A stretch of DNA of 44,323 nt from Streptomyces atriruber. Lineage in GTDB: Bacteria > Actinomycetota > Actinomycetes > Streptomycetales > Streptomycetaceae. Under the pieces are notes generated by a model. The model saw only the letters and a program-made list of their open reading frames with translations. It did no database searches and was not told where the DNA came from. The position numbers and the translations under genes were made by a program. Shown in pieces: positions 40,683 through 44,323 of this stretch (within the stretch, counting starts at the first letter, position 1; each line of letters starts with the position of its first letter). Location: positions 1 through 44,323 of the forward strand of contig NZ_LIPN01000146.1 of the NCBI RefSeq assembly GCF_001418325.1, read 5' to 3'.

Positions 40683-41354
40683 ATGACTACAGCCTCCTCG
40701 GGCAAAGCGGGCACATCGGGGTTCCCCGACATCTCCATCAGCACGGAGCGATTGGTGCTGCGCCCTCTCGAAGAGGCGGACGTCCCCGCGTACGCGGAGA
40801 TGATGAACGACGAGCTCGTCACGGCCTGGACCTCCGTCCCCCAGCCCTACACCGAGGCCGACGCACACGACTGGATCGACCGCCTCGCCCCCGCCGAGCG
40901 CTCCGAGGGCCGCGGCATCGTCCTCGCCGTCACCGAGTTCCTCACCCAGCGACTTGTCGGCATCATCCAACTCCGGGGCACCGACTGGCGGGTGCGCTCC
41001 ACCGAGCTGAACTACGTCGTCGCCCCCTGGGCCCGCGGCGAGGGGTACGCGTCCGAGGCGGCGCTCGCCACCGCCCAATGGCTCTTCCACGACCAGCAGT
41101 TCGAACGCATCGAGCTGCGTACCGCCGCCGACAACACCGCCGCCCAGCAGGTCGCGCAGAAGATCGGCTGCATCAGCGAGGGCGTCCTGCGCGGCGCCTG
41201 GATAGCGCGCACGAGGAACGGCGGCGACCCCTTCGGCGGCTGGCTGGAGCTGCGCACCGACCTCATCGTGTGGAGCCTGCTCCCCGAAGATCTCGAAGGC
41301 GTCTCCGAGAGCCTCGCCGACAGCGGATTCTCCGCCTACTCCGACTGGAACTGA
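40683..41354 (+). CDS. RimJ/RimL-type GNAT acetyltransferase
   Basis: 223 residues from ATG 40683 (GGAG 6 bp upstream); in-frame ATGs at 40662 and 40671 are alternatives. Pattern of RimL-like N-acetyltransferases: ISTERLVLRPLEEADVPAYAEMM at the N-terminus, NYVVAPWARGEGYASEAALATAQWLF (motif A with RGEGYA) and RIELRTAADNTAAQQVAQKIGCISEGVLRGAW. Acceptor may be a protein N-terminus or a small molecule. It is followed by cobL on the same strand. Confidence 0.92.
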   Translation: MTTASSGKAGTSGFPDISISTERLVLRPLEEADVPAYAEMMNDELVTAWTSVPQPYTEADAHDWIDRLAPAERSEGRGIVLAVTEFLTQRLVGIIQLRGTDWRVRSTELNYVVAPWARGEGYASEAALATAQWLFHDQQFERIELRTAADNTAAQQVAQKIGCISEGVLRGAWIARTRNGGDPFGGWLELRTDLIVWSLLPEDLEGVSESLADSGFSAYSDWN

Positions 41355-41367
41355 GTAGCGGTTCCAG
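41345..41367 (+). terminator. Weak hairpin at the end of the acetyltransferase gene
   Basis: CTGGAAC (41345-41351) and GTTCCAG (41361-41367) pair around a 9-base loop holding the stop codon. The stem is only 7 bp, so read-through to cobL is likely. Confidence 0.35.
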
Positions 41368-41464
41368 CAGGTACGCTCGCCCCGGGCCGCGTGCCCGACC
41401 GCGTCCGCGCGGCAGCCGCCCCGCAGTGACGACCCGCGAGAACGAACCCAGGAGACAGACGACG

Positions 41465-42679
41465 ATGGCCGACCGGGTCACGGTGATCGGCTGGGACGGC
41501 ACGCCGCTGACCGCCGCGGCACGCTCCGCGCTCAGCGCCGCCACGCTCGTGGCGGGCGCAGGCCACCACCTGGCGCTGGACGAGCTGCCCGCCCGCGCCG
41601 AAAGGATCCGCCTCGGCAGCGTGGGCCTCGCCGCCCGCCGCATCGCCGCCCACCGCGGCACCGCCGTCGTCCTCGCCGACGGCGACCCGGGCTTCTTCGG
41701 TGTCGTACGCACCCTGCGCGCCCCGGAATTCGGCCTGGAAGTCGAAGTGGTGCCCGCCGTATCCTCCGTCGCCCAGGCCTTCGCCCGCGCGGGCATGCCG
41801 TGGGACGACGCCGAGATCGTGGTCGCCCACCGCCGCACCCTGCGCCGCGCCGTGAACGTCTGCCGCGCCCACAACAAGGTCGCCGTCCTCACCTCGCCCG
41901 GCGCGGGCCCGGCGGAACTCGGGCTGCTGCTCCAGGGCGTCCACCGCACCTTCGTGATCTGCGAGGAGCTGGGCACCGAACGCGAGCAGGTCTCCGTCGT
42001 CACCTCCGACAAGGCCGCCGACCACACCTGGCGCGACCCGAACGTCGTCATCGTCGTCGGGGGCGCCGCCGCGGCCGCCGACACCGGCTGGATCATGGGC
42101 CGCGAACCGGGCGCGGGCCCGCGCGGCTGGGCGCTGCCCGCCGCGGAGTACGGCGGGGACATCTGGCTCGGCGAGGGGGAGAGCGACCGGCTGCGGGCCG
42201 CGCAACTGGCACGCCTCGGCCCGCGCGTGGGAGACCTCGTCTGGGACATCGGCTGCGGCAGCGGCGCCTTCACCGCGGAGGCGGCCCGCTTCGGCGCCGC
42301 GGTGATCGCCGTCGACAGCGACCCCGACGCCCTCGGCCGCACGACGGCCGCGGTGCGCCGCTTCGGCGTCCAGGCGCAGACCGTGCACGGCATCGCCCCG
42401 CACGTACTCGAAGACCTGCCCGAGCCCGATGTCGTACGCGTCGGGGGCGGGGGAGCCGCGGTGGTCTCCGCGGTCGCCGACCGCCGCCCGGAGCGCATCG
42501 TGACGCACGCCGCGACACGCGACGCCGCCGAACTCATCGGCAGGGATCTGAGCGAGCACGGATACGCCGTCGAATGCGCCCTCCTGCAATCCGTGGAGCT
42601 CGACACACGGGCTTGGCGGGAGGAGAAGCGGACCGTGGTGTTCCTGCTCTCGGGGCGGCTGCCCGACCGTTCCCCGTGA
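41465..42679 (+). CDS. cobL: Precorrin-6Y C5,15-methyltransferase (decarboxylating), CbiE-CbiT fusion
   Basis: Cobalamin biosynthesis: methylates C-5 and C-15 of precorrin-6 and decarboxylates the C-12 acetate. 404 residues. CbiE-type tetrapyrrole methylase domain about 1-195 (TVIGWDG, LADGDPGFFG at 70-79, VPAVSSVAQAFARAGMPWDDA, VGG), then a CbiT-type SAM-binding domain about 225-395 (VWDIGCGSGAFTAEAARFGA at 259-278, GIAPHVLEDLPEPDVVRVGGG). ATG 41465 with AGGAGA upstream. The longer open frame upstream is a shadow of the acetyltransferase and met genes. It points to further cob genes downstream of the window. Confidence 0.96.
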   Translation: MADRVTVIGWDGTPLTAAARSALSAATLVAGAGHHLALDELPARAERIRLGSVGLAARRIAAHRGTAVVLADGDPGFFGVVRTLRAPEFGLEVEVVPAVSSVAQAFARAGMPWDDAEIVVAHRRTLRRAVNVCRAHNKVAVLTSPGAGPAELGLLLQGVHRTFVICEELGTEREQVSVVTSDKAADHTWRDPNVVIVVGGAAAAADTGWIMGREPGAGPRGWALPAAEYGGDIWLGEGESDRLRAAQLARLGPRVGDLVWDIGCGSGAFTAEAARFGAAVIAVDSDPDALGRTTAAVRRFGVQAQTVHGIAPHVLEDLPEPDVVRVGGGGAAVVSAVADRRPERIVTHAATRDAAELIGRDLSEHGYAVECALLQSVELDTRAWREEKRTVVFLLSGRLPDRSP

Positions 42680-42702
42680 CCCTGCCGGCGCGCGGTGCGG
42701 GG

Positions 42703-43035
42703 TAGGCTGGCCGATCGTTGTACTGCACCCGGGTGCCCAGCAGTTCGTTGGTCAATGTCCGGAAAGCTCGCCCGTTTTTGGGGGGTGTGTGGTACGGCAT
42801 GACCGGAGGATGCGCAACGTGGCGCAGTCCACAGCGGGCCGTGGCCGATCAAGCTGCCACGGTGGCGGACCGACAGGGACAATGCCTGTTGTCCGGTGCG
42901 CGGTTCGTGCCGCGCGGCGCACACGCTCGTTGAGGATGACGGGCGGTTGGTGCGCCGCTCCGGGCGATGGGACCTCCCCGGCCGAAGGCCGAGGGGCGGT
43001 CGAAGAAGCACTAACCGATGGGCGAGGGGTTACGC
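42703..43035 (+). promoter_or_regulatory. Long leader before the last gene, possibly structured
   Basis: 356 bp lie between cobL and the next start. TAGGCT (42703-42708) is a good streptomycete -10, giving a leader of roughly 320 nt. Hairpins: CCGTGGC/GCCACGG (42839-42845/42856-42862); two mutually exclusive stems ACAGG/CCTGT (42873-42877/42885-42889) and GGACAA/TTGTCC (42877-42882/42889-42894); GGCC-GAA-GGCC extended by G/C pairs around 42974-42994. Codon third positions here are less GC-biased than in genes. No B12-riboswitch box was found. Confidence 0.45.
42755..42802 (+). CDS. Possible 15-residue leader peptide
   Basis: ATG 42755 to TGA 42802 encodes MSGKLARFWGVCGTA, about 40 nt after the predicted transcription start. 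It overlaps (ATGA) a 44-codon open frame starting at 42799 whose codon use is poor. No clear ribosome site. It may be a translated leader or chance; only conservation would tell. Confidence 0.25.
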   Translation: MSGKLARFWGVCGTA

Positions 43036-44323
43036 ATGACCGACACCGGCCAGGTCCCGGGTGAGGGGCTGCCGGAGGGCGCAGGCAGTGGTGTGCCTTC
43101 CGGGCCCGTGCAGGGCATGGGGGCGCAGCAGCCGGGCGGTCCCGCTCCGGGTGCGTATACCTTCGTAGACGCTGCCGACCCCTCCGACCCCATCTCCTTG
43201 CCCCCCGCCGATGAGGACGACCTGCTGCTGATGCCGGGCGCCCAGGGCGCGTGGGGCGATGGGCTGGTGGCGCCGGTCCAGGGCCAGCAGTCGGCGGGTC
43301 AGCAGCCGGTCGGGCAGGCCGGGTACGCCGGTCAGGCAGCCCATGCCGCGCACGCCGCCCATCAGCCGGGGCCGCACGAGACGTCCGGCAGGGACAGCGG
43401 TTCCGTCGACCTGAACGGCGTCCGGCTGCCCGGCGGCACGCCCGCTCCTTCCCATCCGGGCCCCGCCCGTCGTCCGCTGCACCGGGGTCCTTCGGGTCCT
43501 GCCGTGCCGGACGGCTCGGGGAGCCCGGTGCGTTCGCTCGCCGACCGGGGGCCCGCGGGTGTGGCGCCCGCACCGCAGCACGCCGTGCCGGCCCGGCATG
43601 CGGGGCCGCCGACGACCGGGCCCGAGTACCTGGACATCCCGCGGGACGACGCGGGGCTGCCCGGTCCGCAGCTCGGTGAGATCCCGCCGCAGGGCGGGTC
43701 GCCGTGGGCGCCGCTGAGGCAGGGGCAGGGCCAGGGGCCGGGCCAGGGTCAGGAACAGACCGGGCAGGATGCGTATCCCGCACCAGCAGAAACGGTCGTC
43801 CCGCAGGCCGCAGTGGCCACGGGTGCCCCGGACGTCACCGGTGCCCCGGATGGCACAGAGGTCCCGGACGCCGAGGCCGTCGCGGGCGCCGCATCCGTCG
43901 CACCCGCACCACAGACCACAGAAGCACCGCAGTCCGAGGACCCCGCTCCCTTCGCGCTGCCCGCTGAGGCACCCGTTGCGGCCGAGGCGCCCGCTCCTGC
44001 CGAGGCGGCCGAGGCACCCGTCGCCGCAGAGGAGCAGTACGCCACGGCGGAGACCGCCGATCCTGGCGCCCCCGCGTTCCCGCACGCCGCGGACTCCGGT
44101 GTCGGCCAGGCCGTCCCGGTGGCGCAGCAGGGCGCCGAGCTGGGCCAGGTCCCGGCGGAGGAGCAGCAGTTCCCGGTGGCGGAGCAGTTCGCCGTGGCGG
44201 AACAGCAGTTCCCCGCGGCCGAGCAGCCCGCGTTCGCCCAGGCCGTGCCCGCCGCCGTCGGGCAGCCCGCGTTCGCCGTCGCCTCCGCCCAGCCGTGGGA
44301 CGGCGCGCCCGTCCCGCAGGCCG
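43036..44323 (+). CDS. Large Ala/Pro/Gln-rich protein, N-terminal part; possible CobT
   Basis: ATG 43036 (GAGGGG 6 bp upstream) and open to the window edge, 429 residues visible. The visible part is low complexity and should be disordered: rich in Pro, Ala, Gly, Gln and Glu, with a few ordered-looking segments (EDDLLLMPGAQGAWGD near 60-75, GRDSGSVDLNGVRLPG, SPVRSLADRGPAG, PPTTGPEYLDIPRDD). Towards the end are irregular repeats (EEQQFPVAEQ, FAVAEQQFPAAEQ). I recall this N-terminal sequence style on very long streptomycete proteins annotated as nicotinate-nucleotide-dimethylbenzimidazole phosphoribosyltransferase (CobT); the neighbour cobL agrees, but no CobT catalytic domain is visible here. 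Confidence 0.6.
   Translation, partial: MTDTGQVPGEGLPEGAGSGVPSGPVQGMGAQQPGGPAPGAYTFVDAADPSDPISLPPADEDDLLLMPGAQGAWGDGLVAPVQGQQSAGQQPVGQAGYAGQAAHAAHAAHQPGPHETSGRDSGSVDLNGVRLPGGTPAPSHPGPARRPLHRGPSGPAVPDGSGSPVRSLADRGPAGVAPAPQHAVPARHAGPPTTGPEYLDIPRDDAGLPGPQLGEIPPQGGSPWAPLRQGQGQGPGQGQEQTGQDAYPAPAETVVPQAAVATGAPDVTGAPDGTEVPDAEAVAGAASVAPAPQTTEAPQSEDPAPFALPAEAPVAAEAPAPAEAAEAPVAAEEQYATAETADPGAPAFPHAADSGVGQAVPVAQQGAELGQVPAEEQQFPVAEQFAVAEQQFPAAEQPAFAQAVPAAVGQPAFAVASAQPWDGAPVPQA

Noticed and set aside
39776..41464. Long open frame leading into cobL
   Set aside because: It runs out of frame through metQ2 and the acetyltransferase and resembles no protein; cobL starts at 41465 after a good ribosome site.
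42718..42933. 71-codon plus-strand frame in the 42.7-43.0 kb leader
   Set aside because: Third-position GC is clearly lower than in genes here, there is no ribosome site and no recognisable family.
42703..43035. Cobalamin riboswitch before the last gene
   Set aside because: The B12-box and GCCACTG-type core could not be found on the sense strand, so the element is left unnamed.

Overview
The window looks like a piece of a Streptomyces chromosome (or a very close relative). It is very GC-rich with G/C at most third codon positions, uses many GTG starts, and has tight ATGA/GTGA gene overlaps. It carries typical streptomycete genes: a 739-residue monomeric isocitrate dehydrogenase, an ECF41 sigma factor, LtrA, a DUF5997 protein and a Tat-exported GDPD. 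The genus is inferred from protein resemblance and gene order, not from a marker gene. No rRNA, tRNA, CRISPR array, prophage, transposase or other mobile element was seen. This is mostly ordinary core-region sequence with good regulatory detail.

Layout: (i) 1-2.1 kb, a TetR regulator and a DHA2-type drug exporter, divergent from icd (2.2-4.4 kb). (ii) 4.5-9.9 kb, a three-gene ABC-2 exporter divergent from a two-component system. (iii) 9.9-13.4 kb, a LysR-like sensor domain without a DNA-binding domain, divergent from a DUF5997 gene, then an alpha/beta hydrolase and LtrA. (iv) 13.4-16.2 kb, an ECF41 sigma factor with its carboxymuconolactone-decarboxylase partner and a recognisable ECF41 promoter, then an aldo/keto reductase behind a MerR-type promoter. 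(v) 16.2-17.9 kb, a membrane protein and a RibD/DHFR-fold reductase. (vi) 18.0-28.1 kb, arginine biosynthesis: argCJBDR, three unrelated genes, then argG and argH. ARG-box-like sites lie at the argC and argG promoters; argF is absent. (vii) 28.2-31.4 kb, a second aldo/keto reductase, then a TetR-MFS pair with a strong operator. (viii) 31.4-36.6 kb, a PlsC-type acyltransferase, a GDPD, a small ECF-like sigma factor, GNAT, two small membrane proteins and a HAD phosphatase. (ix) 36.6-40.6 kb, a methionine ABC importer metN-metI-metQ-metQ with two tandem binding proteins, behind a 28-residue Cys-containing leader peptide. (x) 40.7-44.3 kb, a RimL-type acetyltransferase, cobL, and the start of a very long Ala/Pro/Gln-rich protein (possibly the streptomycete CobT with its disordered N-terminus) behind a long, possibly structured leader.

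The main coherent units are arginine synthesis from N-acetylglutamyl phosphate to arginine with its own repressor, sulfur amino-acid import with a probable Cys-sensing leader, and cobalamin synthesis at the right edge. The most interesting signals are regulatory: two TetR operators built into promoter elements and start codons, the ECF41 promoter, the MerR promoter with no merR nearby, the Cys leader peptide, and the unexplained leader at 42.7-43.0 kb.
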